From Chitinophagaceae bacterium (GTDB taxonomy: Bacteria > Bacteroidota > Bacteroidia > Chitinophagales > Chitinophagaceae), in contig SCQT01000170.1 of the NCBI GenBank assembly GCA_004322015.1, positions 1-64,000 of the forward strand: a stretch of 64,000 bases of DNA, read 5' to 3'. The translations under genes and the position numbers were made by a program. Of this stretch, positions 16,410 to 26,800 are shown one piece after another (the first letter of the stretch is position 1; every line of letters begins with the position of its first letter). The notes under the pieces are model-generated. The model saw only the letters and a list, made by a program, of their open reading frames with translations. It was not told the origin of the DNA and did not search any database.

Positions 16410-18650
16410 TTATCGAACAGTAACAATAACTGATCCGCGAATATCACGCGAGGAAGCTCCTGCCATAAGCTGATATTTACCCGGAAGTACCACCCATTGT
16501 TTTTTCCCGGTGTCATAATAAGCCAGATCATGCACATCAACCGGAATATGAATCTCTTTTTGTTCCCCCGGTTTCAACCCGACTTTTACAAAAGCCTTCA
16601 ACTCTTTATCCGGCATCATCACTTTGGGATCAACCGCATGAACATAAAGCTGAACCGTTTCTTTCCCTGCATACGTACCCGCATTTTTCAGATCCAGCGA
16701 AACGATTATCTTTCCATCCGATCGGTACAGAGGGTGATCAGTATGTACATTTGAATAATCAAATTTAGTGTAAGACAACCCGTATCCGAATGGAAAAAGC
16801 GGTTCGATCTTTTTGGTATCATACCACCGGTAGCCCACCAGGATACCTTCCTTATAATCAGCCAATCCATTCTCCCCCGGAAAAGTACCATTGACAATAG
16901 CTGGTACCTCACTCATTGACTTCGGAAATGTAAAAGGCAATCTCCCCGACGGATCCACTGTACCAAAGAGGACATCCGCCATGGCATGCCCGCCTTCAGA
17001 ACCGTTATAACCCGACCAAAGCATCGCTTTACTTTCCCTAACCGCCCGGCTCAGGTCCACCGGCGCACCGGAAATGATAACGACTACCGTATGGGGATTT
17101 GCCTCCGTAATGGCTTTGATGAGTTCATTTTCACCAAAAGGAAGATCCATAGAGGTCCTGTCAGTTCCTTCCGTTTCATAAGTGCGGGTATTGCCTGCAA
17201 AAATAATGGCAGCATCTGAAGATTTGGCTATTTCAACAGCCTGATCAATCATTTTCCAGTCGGGTGTATTCACCGGCACTTTCTCCCCTTCTTCGTTTCG
17301 TTGATAAGCTTCCTGATATCCCTGAGCAAAATGAATGGCTACTTTTCCTGCCAGTTTATCTTCCAATCCCCTGAGAGGAGTGATTTCATATTGTGCTTTC
17401 ACCCCTGCGCCAAAGCCCAGATGAGCCTGCTTCTTAGTGGCGTTGTCACCAATAACTGCCAAGGATTTTATCTTCGAAACATGAAGCGGCAATAAATGAT
17501 CCTGATTTTTCAGAAGCACAATAGATTCAGACGCCACATGATAGGCTGTCAAATGGTGTGATGCCGTATTGATAGAGCCTTCCTTTCGATCCTTATCTCC
17601 AATCATGTGATTCTTACACATCACATAAAGGATATGACGAATCTTTTCGTTAATAACCTGTTCACTTACTTTATCTGCCTTCACCGAATCCAACAAAGGT
17701 TGAGCAAAATAATATTTATTGAAATCTGAACCGCTGCCCATCTCTACATCCAGACCGTTATTGGCTGCTTCCACTGTGCTGTGTACCCCGCCCCAGTCAG
17801 AAATCACCATTCCTTTGAACCCCCATTCTTTCCTGAGTATTTGTTGCAGCAGATAAGGATTGGCCGAACAGAATTTCCCCCTCACTTTATTGTAGGCCGC
17901 CATCGCTCCCCGAACATGGGCTTTTTCAACGGCGGCTTTAAATGTGGGCAGGTAAATTTCCTGTAAGGCACGTTCATTTACATTCACATCTAAGCTTTCC
18001 CTGTCTGTTTCCTGATTATTCAGCGCATAATGTTTCACGCAGGCTGCCACATCCTGACTTTGAACGCCTTCTATATAAGAAACAGCCATAGCGGCGTTGA
18101 GCACCGGATCTTCAGATAAATATTCAAAGGTGCGTCCGTTGAAAGGAATACGGTCAATATCCACAGCAGGTCCCAACAACATATCTTTTCCACGTGCACG
18201 GGCTTCCTGCCCAAGGGTTCTACCATACTTCCTGGCTAAACTTGTATCCCAGGTGGCAGCCAGCGCGCTGCCGGTAGGCATGAAGGTGGCAGAATCAGTG
18301 GTCAGACCTAATGGTGCCCAGGAATCATTGTGTAATTCTTCCCTCACTCCAAACGGACCATCTGTATAATGGAATTCAGGAATACCCAGTCGCTTCACAC
18401 CGGCGGAGGTAAAAAATCCATTGCCGTGGATCATATCTATTTTCTCTCGAAGCGTCATCCTGGAGATAAGGTTATTTATTTCAGTATCCAGACGGAAATC
18501 CACCTTACTCGTATGCTGAGTTTGTGCATTACAATAAGTAAAGGCTTCAAGGATTACCATTAATGGAACTAAAGTTTTAAAATAAAAAAATCTTTTCTTT
18601 CTCTGCCCTGATCTTATTCTTCCTCTGATGATAGCGTTAAATATGTTCAT
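16410..18650 (-). CDS. GH3 beta-glucosidase/xylosidase family enzyme
   Basis: Exo-acting glycosidase of the periplasm. 746 residues: signal segment (LVPLMVILEAFTYCNAQ), GH3 barrel (LISRMTLREKIDMIHG), nucleophile Asp in GMVISDWGGVHS, C-terminal alpha/beta domain (SIVLLKNQDHLLPL, GNTRTYETEGTDRTSMDLP), and FnIII-like domain (AGKETVQLYVH). The SDWGGVHS context resembles GH3 enzymes annotated as beta-glucosidase and differs from the neighbour's SDCDA, so the two GH3 proteins probably have different substrates. Downstream of the clan-A lipoprotein gene on the same strand; nested-repeat element C lies in the gap before it. The n-region is long (about 26 residues) and a later start is possible. Confidence 0.88.
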   Translation of the reverse strand: MNIFNAIIRGRIRSGQRKKRFFYFKTLVPLMVILEAFTYCNAQTQHTSKVDFRLDTEINNLISRMTLREKIDMIHGNGFFTSAGVKRLGIPEFHYTDGPFGVREELHNDSWAPLGLTTDSATFMPTGSALAATWDTSLARKYGRTLGQEARARGKDMLLGPAVDIDRIPFNGRTFEYLSEDPVLNAAMAVSYIEGVQSQDVAACVKHYALNNQETDRESLDVNVNERALQEIYLPTFKAAVEKAHVRGAMAAYNKVRGKFCSANPYLLQQILRKEWGFKGMVISDWGGVHSTVEAANNGLDVEMGSGSDFNKYYFAQPLLDSVKADKVSEQVINEKIRHILYVMCKNHMIGDKDRKEGSINTASHHLTAYHVASESIVLLKNQDHLLPLHVSKIKSLAVIGDNATKKQAHLGFGAGVKAQYEITPLRGLEDKLAGKVAIHFAQGYQEAYQRNEEGEKVPVNTPDWKMIDQAVEIAKSSDAAIIFAGNTRTYETEGTDRTSMDLPFGENELIKAITEANPHTVVVIISGAPVDLSRAVRESKAMLWSGYNGSEGGHAMADVLFGTVDPSGRLPFTFPKSMSEVPAIVNGTFPGENGLADYKEGILVGYRWYDTKKIEPLFPFGYGLSYTKFDYSNVHTDHPLYRSDGKIIVSLDLKNAGTYAGKETVQLYVHAVDPKVMMPDKELKAFVKVGLKPGEQKEIHIPVDVHDLAYYDTGKKQWVVLPGKYQLMAGASSRDIRGSVIVTVR

Positions 18651-18711
18651 AATATTGATGATTTTTGAATGCCAACGATTAAAGATCCCTAACGACTATG
18701 TTGTAATATTG

Positions 18712-18857
18712 GACCTTATTGACCTTAATAGAACTATTCTCACATTTCATTTCTACCTTATTACCTTACCATAAGAGTCTTAATATAAGAGTTTCAAATA
18801 AGGTAATAAGGTTTTGACTTTAAAATTATAGTTCGATTCTACTAAGGTAATAAGGTC
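18712..18857 (-). repeat. Nested inverted-repeat element, copy C (5' of GH3)
   Basis: Inner stem: CCTTATTACCTTA (18756-18768) pairs perfectly with TAAGGTAATAAGG (18799-18811). Outer stem: GACCTTATTGACCTTAATAG (from 18712) pairs with the arm ending CTAAGGTAATAAGGTC (to 18857), with small bulges. The linker holds TTATAG and CGATTCTAC as in copy A. It ends 61 bp before the GH3 start. Confidence 0.75.
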
Positions 18858-18928
18858 GGGCATTATCTAATTGCTAATCATTTTTTCATTTTACTCTTTC
18901 TACTAAGCGTTTGGATAAATTTTATATT

Positions 18929-20689
18929 CTAATTTCTCGCTACTACCAAATACACAACTCCATAAGGCGGTACAGTTATTTTAATCCCGCTTTTCGTTGA
19001 GGCGCTATATGCAGCCACTGTTGCATAATTCAACGGACCACCTGAAACACCTGCAGGCCCCTGACCGTTGACATATACTTTTCTTGAAAAGTTTCCGTTA
19101 TCGCTTCCCCCGGTGAGTGTGTACCAGCAATAATTACTACCCGTTGCATAATGCTGCAGTGTAATACCTACCTGATGCGTATTAGCGCTTTTGTTGATTA
19201 TAATTATACCGGCGCCGTCAGTGCCGAAAGATGAAGCATAGCAAAGTATATCATTACTTTCACCCACTGAAGAAGAAACCATCCTGTCACCAAAACATTT
19301 TTGGAAATAATACATGTAATAAAACGCCGGGCGCGGATTCCACAAGGGAGCACCGCCCGGTTCATCGCCTATATTGAACATGCCCATATCATTCCCATTA
19401 CTCCAGCCATTTGCCAGATCCCAGCGGCTGGCTTCACCAAACTTATTCTTGATCAGCTCACCTAAAGTAATGGCAGCATGAACACCTGCAATATAAGACA
19501 CATCCTGCATAGAGCCGGTTGCCTGAATATTCCATTCAGTCAGTGCAACAGGTTTTGATGCTACACCATACTGTGAAAACTGCTGGTTGAGATAGTTCAT
19601 GGCATCAGCCGGAACAGTATTTCCGGTAGCTAAGACATCCTGTACTCCTGAATTCGTTTGATAAGGGGTAAAATAATCGTGTACTATAAAAAAGTCAGCA
19701 TTACTTCCCGCCGTGGTCAGCACCTCCTGATTCCATGTTTTGTTAGTCTGGTCTGCCCACGAAGGAGGCGGGGCATCCAATAGTTGGGCACCAATATAAA
19801 TGGTGGCGCCGGCCTCTTTAGCAGCCACCCGCATGGAATCTGCAAATACCAAAAATTGTTGTCCATAAAGATTACCGGTAATAATGGCAGGCTGCCCGTC
19901 CTGATTTTGGAAAGGATCAATCTGATAACCCGCTTCCCAACTGCCACCATCTTCATTACCGATTTCCCAATATTTAGTCCTTCCCTGATCATAACGAACC
20001 CAGTCAGCAGCGAGATGAGCAGCGGTTTGCACAGGGTGTGGGCCGGTACCATAACGGGCATATCCATAGTTGATTGTAAGAATACCGGTACTGTTCGTCT
20101 GCTGTAACAAGGCATAGTAATTATTCAATGCCAAAGTCCAGCTTTGGGTATTGCCGCCATACCAATAACCTGCCGAGGTCTTTTTTCCGCTGATATATAA
20201 GCTGTCCGGCACATCGGATGGCGGCGCTGAGGACTGGTTCCAGAAATACACATCGCTGATACTTCCTCCCGGGCCACGGATAATATTGGGTGAAAGATCC
20301 GTAATGTATTTCATTAACACCGGCTGGGTAACCAGTTGCCCAATCCAGAGGTTTGCATTATTGCCAAACACTTCAGGCGATACTTTTGTAATGACATGAT
20401 TCATATCCACGGTGATATTTACATCTGCAGCACCTGAGAAAGCGGTTGTGTCCTTTACATTCGCAGGCGGAGTATATGATTTTGGTTGCCAGTTATTTAA
20501 AAAAAATCCCATTGTGGCAGCAACCGGAGCATTCACCGGATTATAATTAGTATCAACGGGTACCGAAACAGAGGTGTCAGGCGGATTAGGCACTTCTGGC
20601 AGCTTTACTGGCTGTGACTTTTTGCAGGAAAAGAGTGTAATCCCAATTATTTCAAACCAGAATAAAATAATAACTTTTGCAACCTTCAT
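18929..20689 (-). CDS. Clan GH-A lipoprotein glycosidase, GH51/GH39-like
   Basis: Probable exo-glycosidase, perhaps an alpha-L-arabinofuranosidase acting on xylan side groups. 586 residues: lipoprotein signal (LFSCKK), a linker rich in Pro/Val, then a TIM barrel with acid/base Glu in YWEIGNEDGG and nucleophile Glu in ALTEWNI, both typical of clan GH-A. A short beta-sandwich ends the protein (YGVVYLVV). GNE and TEW contexts are closest to GH51/GH39 enzymes, but the family is not certain. It follows the glycan-binding lipoprotein gene and precedes GH3, so it belongs to the SusC2 group. A long inverted repeat (20852-20915) lies in its 5' gap. Confidence 0.72.
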   Translation of the reverse strand: MKVAKVIILFWFEIIGITLFSCKKSQPVKLPEVPNPPDTSVSVPVDTNYNPVNAPVAATMGFFLNNWQPKSYTPPANVKDTTAFSGAADVNITVDMNHVITKVSPEVFGNNANLWIGQLVTQPVLMKYITDLSPNIIRGPGGSISDVYFWNQSSAPPSDVPDSLYISGKKTSAGYWYGGNTQSWTLALNNYYALLQQTNSTGILTINYGYARYGTGPHPVQTAAHLAADWVRYDQGRTKYWEIGNEDGGSWEAGYQIDPFQNQDGQPAIITGNLYGQQFLVFADSMRVAAKEAGATIYIGAQLLDAPPPSWADQTNKTWNQEVLTTAGSNADFFIVHDYFTPYQTNSGVQDVLATGNTVPADAMNYLNQQFSQYGVASKPVALTEWNIQATGSMQDVSYIAGVHAAITLGELIKNKFGEASRWDLANGWSNGNDMGMFNIGDEPGGAPLWNPRPAFYYMYYFQKCFGDRMVSSSVGESNDILCYASSFGTDGAGIIIINKSANTHQVGITLQHYATGSNYCWYTLTGGSDNGNFSRKVYVNGQGPAGVSGGPLNYATVAAYSASTKSGIKITVPPYGVVYLVVARN

Positions 20690-20851
20690 TTTACAGAATT
20701 ATTTCTTCTATCTCCATGTAATTATTTCTTGAAAGGACACAAAAAAGATATGAATTCCTGAATACTTCAGGGAATTTTTTTATTACCAAACATCCTTTTT
20801 AAAGAAACAATAATTGCCTTTCCAGTGAATTGATTTATGTTTCTTTCAAAT

Positions 20852-20915
20852 AACCATTAAGAAGTTAAGGTAATTAAGATTTTCTTTTATCGCATCTCTT
20901 AACTTCTTAATGGTT
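20852..20915. repeat. 18-bp perfect inverted repeat, 28-nt loop
   Basis: AACCATTAAGAAGTTAAG (20852-20869) and CTTAACTTCTTAATGGTT (20898-20915). It lies between the glycan-binding lipoprotein and the clan-A enzyme. No T-run follows on the minus strand, so it is not a classic terminator; it could be an mRNA-end or processing structure. Confidence 0.75.
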
Positions 20916-20949
20916 TTCTAATCGTCCGGAACAAAGTAAGAATGAATTG

Positions 20950-22164
20950 TCAGTTTGTCTTAACCACCCGTACATTATCAAAAGCCGCATCAAAATTTAC
21001 CACGGGGGTTGTTCCATTATTATACAACATGATCTGTACAGTGGCGCCGGGGTTCCCGCCCGTCAGGGCACTCACATTACTGGCAGGCTTGCCGCTGCCA
21101 TCTACAAAGCTACTCAGTGGTATCGTAACAGTGACCCATCCGTTCGTCATAAACATGCCGTTAGAAGTTTGTTTCCAGGGAGCATAAGTGGCCAGATTAT
21201 TAAAATTCCCATTGATAGCAATCTCTAATGAACCGGCTGTCCAGGGATTCTTCACAAACATCTGGAACTTTAGGGCATAATTTGCGGGAGGGTCCGCAAT
21301 ATTTACACCCTCCCAGGCAGATGAAGCGATCATAACAGCCCTGTTATTGGCATACCAAGCTCCGTCATTGGCTCCGATTTCTGAAGACGGGTCTATCTCA
21401 ATATAATTTCCCCAGCCACCGGGAAATTTGGAAGCATCACTACCCATGATACCTCCCCAATATTGCCACCCGAAAGTAGGGCTGCCCCATTCAAAATCGG
21501 CAATCATGCCATAAGTATTATTAAAAGGTGCTTTGCCGGTACCGCCTTCCGTGATAACAGCTGCGGAATCTGCATCGCCTGGCGTAATTCCATCAGGGAC
21601 AACCACCTGAAAAGAAGCGCCGGCAGTATCCGCATTCAACACATTGGTCACTGTATGATCTCCCGGAAATTGAACTGACTGTATGGTATATAAATAGCTT
21701 CCCGATAGGGTAATAGTATCTCCTCCGTGAGCAAATTCATCGCTGATGCTGCTGATCACAGGAGGGGGGGGTACTACTGAAAATTTATATACGATTTCTC
21801 CATGCGTAGTGATCACTTTAATGGTATTGGCCACGTCGGAAGAAAGGCTGGAAAAAAGGATACCCGAGGGCACTGTGATCACGATGGTGGCATTTGTGTT
21901 CAAAGCGGTATTGACAGAAGCGGAATATCCATCGAACAGTACCCCCTGCAGTCCATTGAAATTGTAACCCTTGATGACCACAATTTGTCCCGGAGTGACC
22001 TGGGTGAGCGTGCTGTCGTTCGGAGCCGGAGAGATAGCTCTCAACCCTGTAACTACCGGTCCGCTGATATTTTCCTTTTTACAGGCATTCTGGAAAATGA
22101 GGACCATCAGTAACACAGGCAGCCACCGGCTGATTTTTCTAAAATAATTTATATTGACTGGCAT
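20950..22164 (-). CDS. Surface glycan-binding lipoprotein with IPT/TIG domains
   Basis: Binds glycan at the cell surface and presents it to SusCD2 (SusE/F-like role). About 404 residues from the chosen start, which gives a lipoprotein signal (RWLPVLLMVLIFQNACKK). Two Ig-like TIG/IPT domains follow (GLRAISPAPNDS and PPPPVISSISDEFAHGG), then a C-terminal carbohydrate-binding beta domain rich in Trp (FEWGSPTFGWQYWGG, YAPWKQTSNGMFMTNGW). The layout matches the SGBP usually found after SusD. The run of eight G (antisense) encodes the PPPP linker between the two TIG domains and is a possible slippage site. No enzyme motif is seen. Confidence 0.88.
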   Translation of the reverse strand: MPVNINYFRKISRWLPVLLMVLIFQNACKKENISGPVVTGLRAISPAPNDSTLTQVTPGQIVVIKGYNFNGLQGVLFDGYSASVNTALNTNATIVITVPSGILFSSLSSDVANTIKVITTHGEIVYKFSVVPPPPVISSISDEFAHGGDTITLSGSYLYTIQSVQFPGDHTVTNVLNADTAGASFQVVVPDGITPGDADSAAVITEGGTGKAPFNNTYGMIADFEWGSPTFGWQYWGGIMGSDASKFPGGWGNYIEIDPSSEIGANDGAWYANNRAVMIASSAWEGVNIADPPANYALKFQMFVKNPWTAGSLEIAINGNFNNLATYAPWKQTSNGMFMTNGWVTVTIPLSSFVDGSGKPASNVSALTGGNPGATVQIMLYNNGTTPVVNFDAAFDNVRVVKTN

Positions 22165-22236
22165 ATTAGTAGTTTTTAAAATTAACATCTGAGACCATAT
22201 ATCTCTCTATTGACGATTCACGATTCATCATTTCTC

Positions 22237-23865
22237 TTAATAATTCGGCAATTTGCTGAAATCAAATGATGCCGGCGTTTCAGCCAGGCTCGGCGCATTG
22301 ATCATTTCCGCCTCGGGGAAAGGAAGATACACCGTTTGTTGCGTGAACGGATAATAAGCGCTGCTATAGGTGGTAGCGTATTGCCGCGGGTTATAGGTCC
22401 CTGATGAATACTGAATTGTATAGCTTCCCTTATCCTGCTGCGCTACATAAGCCATGGCACCCTGAGGATCAAAATAATACCATCTCAGAATATCATTCCA
22501 TTCAATACCTTCCATGATAAATTCTGCTCTTGTCTCATTAAATATATCCATGAACGTGATAGAGTTTTTAGGGACTAACCCTGCCCTTGCTCTTACCATA
22601 TTAAAATATTTCAAAGCTTCGGGATCAGAGGTGGAGGCATTATTCCCCAAAATAGCTTCTGAATAGATCAGATATACTTCTGCCAAACGCAACATATAGG
22701 TATTGATATATTCAGTCATAAAGCCGCCCGTCCCGCCATTGTCAGCAGGTGAACCAATCACATATTTTTTGATATTGGAAATACCGGTTACGGTATAACT
22801 TAAACCTCCGGTCTTTTGTTCCAATTGAGGATAATGATCGCCGTCAAACATGCAGGTAGCTTTACGGCGTATGGAATCATCCGGGTGGGCTATAAAATAT
22901 TTCACGACATCTGCACTTACTCCCTGTGCAGCGCCCCATCCGTCACCGGTTTTTGTAATGTTCGGATCATACGCCACATAAGCCTGAAAAGAATTATTCA
23001 CTCCCCATGGGCTGCTGGTCGGCATCCATTCCAGGGAAAAGAGGCTCTCGGGATTGTTGTGAGAGCTATTGTTGCTTGCGCTGGTAAAGAGATCAGGATA
23101 ACTCGGATCAAGAGATAAGCCGCTGTTGTGCACCACATCTGCAGCCAGCACTTTGGCACTATCCAGATCATTCTGATCGCGGCTGCCCGCTGATTTACCC
23201 AATCCCGCCTTATAAAGATACATTTTTGCCAACATACCCTCGGCAGAATACTTAGTAAGCCTGCCTGGATTATACGGTGTAGCAGGCATATCCTCCACTG
23301 CCATTCTGAAATCCCGTATAATGAATTGCCATACATCTTCTATAGTATTTCTGTGTACACTGTCATTCAGTTGTGCTACATTATTATAAATGATAGGTAC
23401 CGCTCCCCAGTTGCATACCAGATAAAAATAAGCCAGTCCTCTCATAAAATGACATTCACCCAACGCTTCATTTTTAACTGCGGCAGAAACATCTCCCTTA
23501 CTGTTCTCAATATTTTGCATGGTAATATTACTCTGGGAAATAATTTTATAAAAAGACTTATAACCGGGGAGCAAAATAGATTGATCCGTTGCAGACACAT
23601 CAAATTCATAATAAGCTGTCCGGTCATTGGACAACAAGTTACCACCACGGGCTTCTTCAAAAGCCATAAACGCTTTATCGTTATAATCAAACCAAACGAT
23701 ATTATACAATGGTGCAGTGGCTGCCATTACTTCTTCATCTGTTTTATAGAAATTCCCTGATGTCACCTGGTCTATCGGCGGCCTGTTCAGGAAACTTTTG
23801 CTGCAGCTTTGCAACAATATCATAGCAGGAAGAAGGATGGACGAATATTTTAGTATATTTTTCAT
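22237..23865 (-). CDS. SusD/RagB-family nutrient-binding lipoprotein (SusD2)
   Basis: Surface binding partner of SusC2. 542 residues, the usual size: lipoprotein signal (SILLPAMILLQSCSKSFLNRPP), N-terminal helical SusD domain (GECHFMRGLAYFYLVCNWGAVP) and C-terminal region with YMLRLAEVYLIYSEAI and ETRAEFIMEGIEWNDILRW. Starts 21 bp after the SusC2 stop and is followed by the glycan-binding lipoprotein, the canonical order. It shares little obvious sequence with SusD1, so the two importers probably take different products. Confidence 0.95.
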   Translation of the reverse strand: MKNILKYSSILLPAMILLQSCSKSFLNRPPIDQVTSGNFYKTDEEVMAATAPLYNIVWFDYNDKAFMAFEEARGGNLLSNDRTAYYEFDVSATDQSILLPGYKSFYKIISQSNITMQNIENSKGDVSAAVKNEALGECHFMRGLAYFYLVCNWGAVPIIYNNVAQLNDSVHRNTIEDVWQFIIRDFRMAVEDMPATPYNPGRLTKYSAEGMLAKMYLYKAGLGKSAGSRDQNDLDSAKVLAADVVHNSGLSLDPSYPDLFTSASNNSSHNNPESLFSLEWMPTSSPWGVNNSFQAYVAYDPNITKTGDGWGAAQGVSADVVKYFIAHPDDSIRRKATCMFDGDHYPQLEQKTGGLSYTVTGISNIKKYVIGSPADNGGTGGFMTEYINTYMLRLAEVYLIYSEAILGNNASTSDPEALKYFNMVRARAGLVPKNSITFMDIFNETRAEFIMEGIEWNDILRWYYFDPQGAMAYVAQQDKGSYTIQYSSGTYNPRQYATTYSSAYYPFTQQTVYLPFPEAEMINAPSLAETPASFDFSKLPNY

Positions 23866-23886
23866 AACTTAAAATTTTAAAGTCTT

Positions 23887-26800
23887 TTAAAAATCGGCAC
23901 CCAGGCTGAATGAATACATCCTGGTGGAAGGGTACCTGCCGGTATCAATCCCGACCATGAGCGTTCCGCCATAATTGACCATTCCCACTTCGGGATCATA
24001 CCCCTTGTAGCCGGTGATCGTCAGCAGGTTCTGTACACTCAGTGCAGCTCTCAGTCCTGTCATGGCAAGATGAGAAACCCATTTTTGAGGGAAATTATAG
24101 CTGAACGTTACATTTTTCACACGCAGATAAGATCCATCCTCTACAAACCATTGGCTCATCCGTGCATTTCCATTCGGATCACCCGGAGCCAAACGAGGAA
24201 TCTGATGCCCCGGATTTGTCAATACTACTGCTGAACTATCACTTAAACTATAACTGCTTGGGATAGCCACATTGATCGCCGACTCATAATAATTTCCGTA
24301 AGTGCCTGTGTTACCCGGGATTTCATTGGTGTATCTCGGATAATTGACAATGTCATTCCCAACCGAGCCTTGCATAAAAATGTTCAGGTTGAAATTTTTA
24401 TAGGAAAAAGAATTGTTAAATCCGAAAGTGAATTTTGGCCAGGGATTACCGATGATCGTCCGGTCATTCTGATTGATAATACCGTCGCCATTAATATCTT
24501 TAAACTTAATATCACCGGGCCAGGTTCCTTGTGGGCTTACGGTCATCACGCCATTGGAAGTTTGAATGGCATGCGCGGTAATGTCTTTATAGTTCTGAAA
24601 CAATCCCTGTGCAATATATCCGGTGATCATGCTGGCAGGCTCTCCTACCTCCGAAACAAATTGCACCTGCGTGGCGCTCCAATCAGGATTAATGGTATTC
24701 ATCAAAGAGGTGATCTTATTCCTGTTTAAGGAGAAAGTAAGTCCGGTATTCCATTCCAAACCATGGTTATCAATATTAACTGTATTGACGGTGAGATCAA
24801 TGCCCTTATTTTGCATGCTGCCCGCATTCACCGTAGGCCATTGTATGTAACCTGCCGAATAAGAAATATCTCCTCCGAGGGCAAATGGATAAGTATTTAC
24901 TGTGATCAGGTTAGTGCTTTTCTTAACATAGGCATCGGCAATCACCTCAAGCCGGCTGTTGAACATGTGCAAATCAAATCCCAGATCCGTTGTTTTATCA
25001 GTTTCCCATTTCAAATTAGGATTAGGAATTTTCTGCGAAAGGAATCCGGTTCCCCAGGGTGTAGGAACGGTTTGCAGCGCGGCATATACGCCGCCTGCTC
25101 CACCTGCATTTCCCGATTCACCGATCTCAAATCTTAATTTCAAGTCATTAATGGCAGACAAACCCTTCATGAAATCTTCCTGTGAAATTCTCCATGCGAC
25201 CGAGAGAGAAGGAAAATATCCCCATCGGTTATTAGCACCGAAATTGGAATTACCATCGGCCCGGTAAGTAGCCTGCAAAATATATTTATTATTATAGACA
25301 TAGTTCAATCTGCCAAAATAAGATTCCTGTGATCCGGCAGATTTAGAACTGTTATTTTGTACGTTTGAAATATTGGTGGCATCACCGCCCGACAGTTCCT
25401 GCACCTCATTGGTAACAAAATTTTGCCTCCATCCGTATAAAGATTCATAAGTCCATGCCTGCGCTTCGTGCGATGCCATCAGGGTAATATCATTTTTCTC
25501 CTGATTAAAATGGTATTGTATCCGGTTATTCACGCTCCACCAGTAATTATTGGTAGCCGTACGCGAAGCGGTAGCAGCAGTTTGCGGGACTATATACCCT
25601 CCCGCCGTGTAGCCCGGATGAAAAGTATAATAGTTGAAATATTCCACATTGGTATTAAAATCATTATGAATAGTAAGGCCTTTAACCGGAGTTATATCCG
25701 CATAGACTCCACCCATAAATTCCAGCCTTTTATTATAATCATTGTCAATGGTCGCCAGCATAACAGGGTTGGTGTACTGGAATTGAGTATTGGAAGGCCC
25801 GCCCCACGTTCCATCGGGATTCTTTACGGGAATAGAAGGGTTTTGCTGGAGCGCTAACTGAATAATACCGGCATTAGTTGTATTTACTTTTTCAGTTGTA
25901 TATCCCACATTTAGGTTAGCGCCCATTTTCAACCATTTTCTGGTCTGATTGTCCACATTCAAACGCGTGGAATAGCGCTTGAATCCGGAACCGGGTGCAA
26001 TCCCTTCCTGATTAAAATATTCACCGGAAAGATAAAAGGTAGTCTGTTGAGTTCCTCCGCTTAATGAGAATTGATCCTTTTGTAAAAGGGTTCTGCGATA
26101 CAAAGCATTCTGCCAATCTGTACCGGGTCCTAAAATGGAAGGATCGGCAAAAGAAGGATCCGTGGCAGTGCCGCCCGCTGCCGCCATTTCATTTCTGAAT
26201 TTGGCATATTGCGGAAGATCCATCACGGCTATATGCTTAGGTTTATCCTGCAACGCAATCGTACTGCTGACGGAAATTTTAGTGGAACCTGCAGTTCCTC
26301 TTTTTGTAGTGATAAGTACTACACCGTTGGCGCCGGCTGCTCCATAAATAGCCGTGGCAGAAGGTCCTTCCAGAATATTAATCGAGGCAATGTCGCTTGG
26401 ATTGATAGTGGATAATTCGTTCGAAAACCCCGGCGGGTGATTATACGGATCATCCGATACACCGGAGGGCCTGATCTGTACACCATCAATAACATACAAG
26501 GGTTGCGCGCTTTGCGTTAATGTTCCCAATCCACGAATGATCAACGATGGCGCCGCACCGGGCTGACCACTGCTGGAGCTGACGTATACACCCGCAGCCC
26601 TGCCCTGCAATGCCTGATCAAAAGTGGTATTGATCGTTCTATCTAATTGTTTAGCAGTCACGGTTACCTGGGCACTGCTCAGATCGCTCTTTTTCATTTC
26701 ACCGTACCCAATTACCACTACCTGATCCAACTGACTAAAGTTCTGCTTAAGCCTGATATGTACCGGCTCACCGTTACTGACTATGTAATTCAATTTGTTG

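Noticed and set aside
21755-21775. Run of G in the SGBP gene as a fourth coding palindrome
   Set aside because: It encodes the natural PPPP linker between TIG domains and lacks the hairpin and GGGGGCAGGG part.
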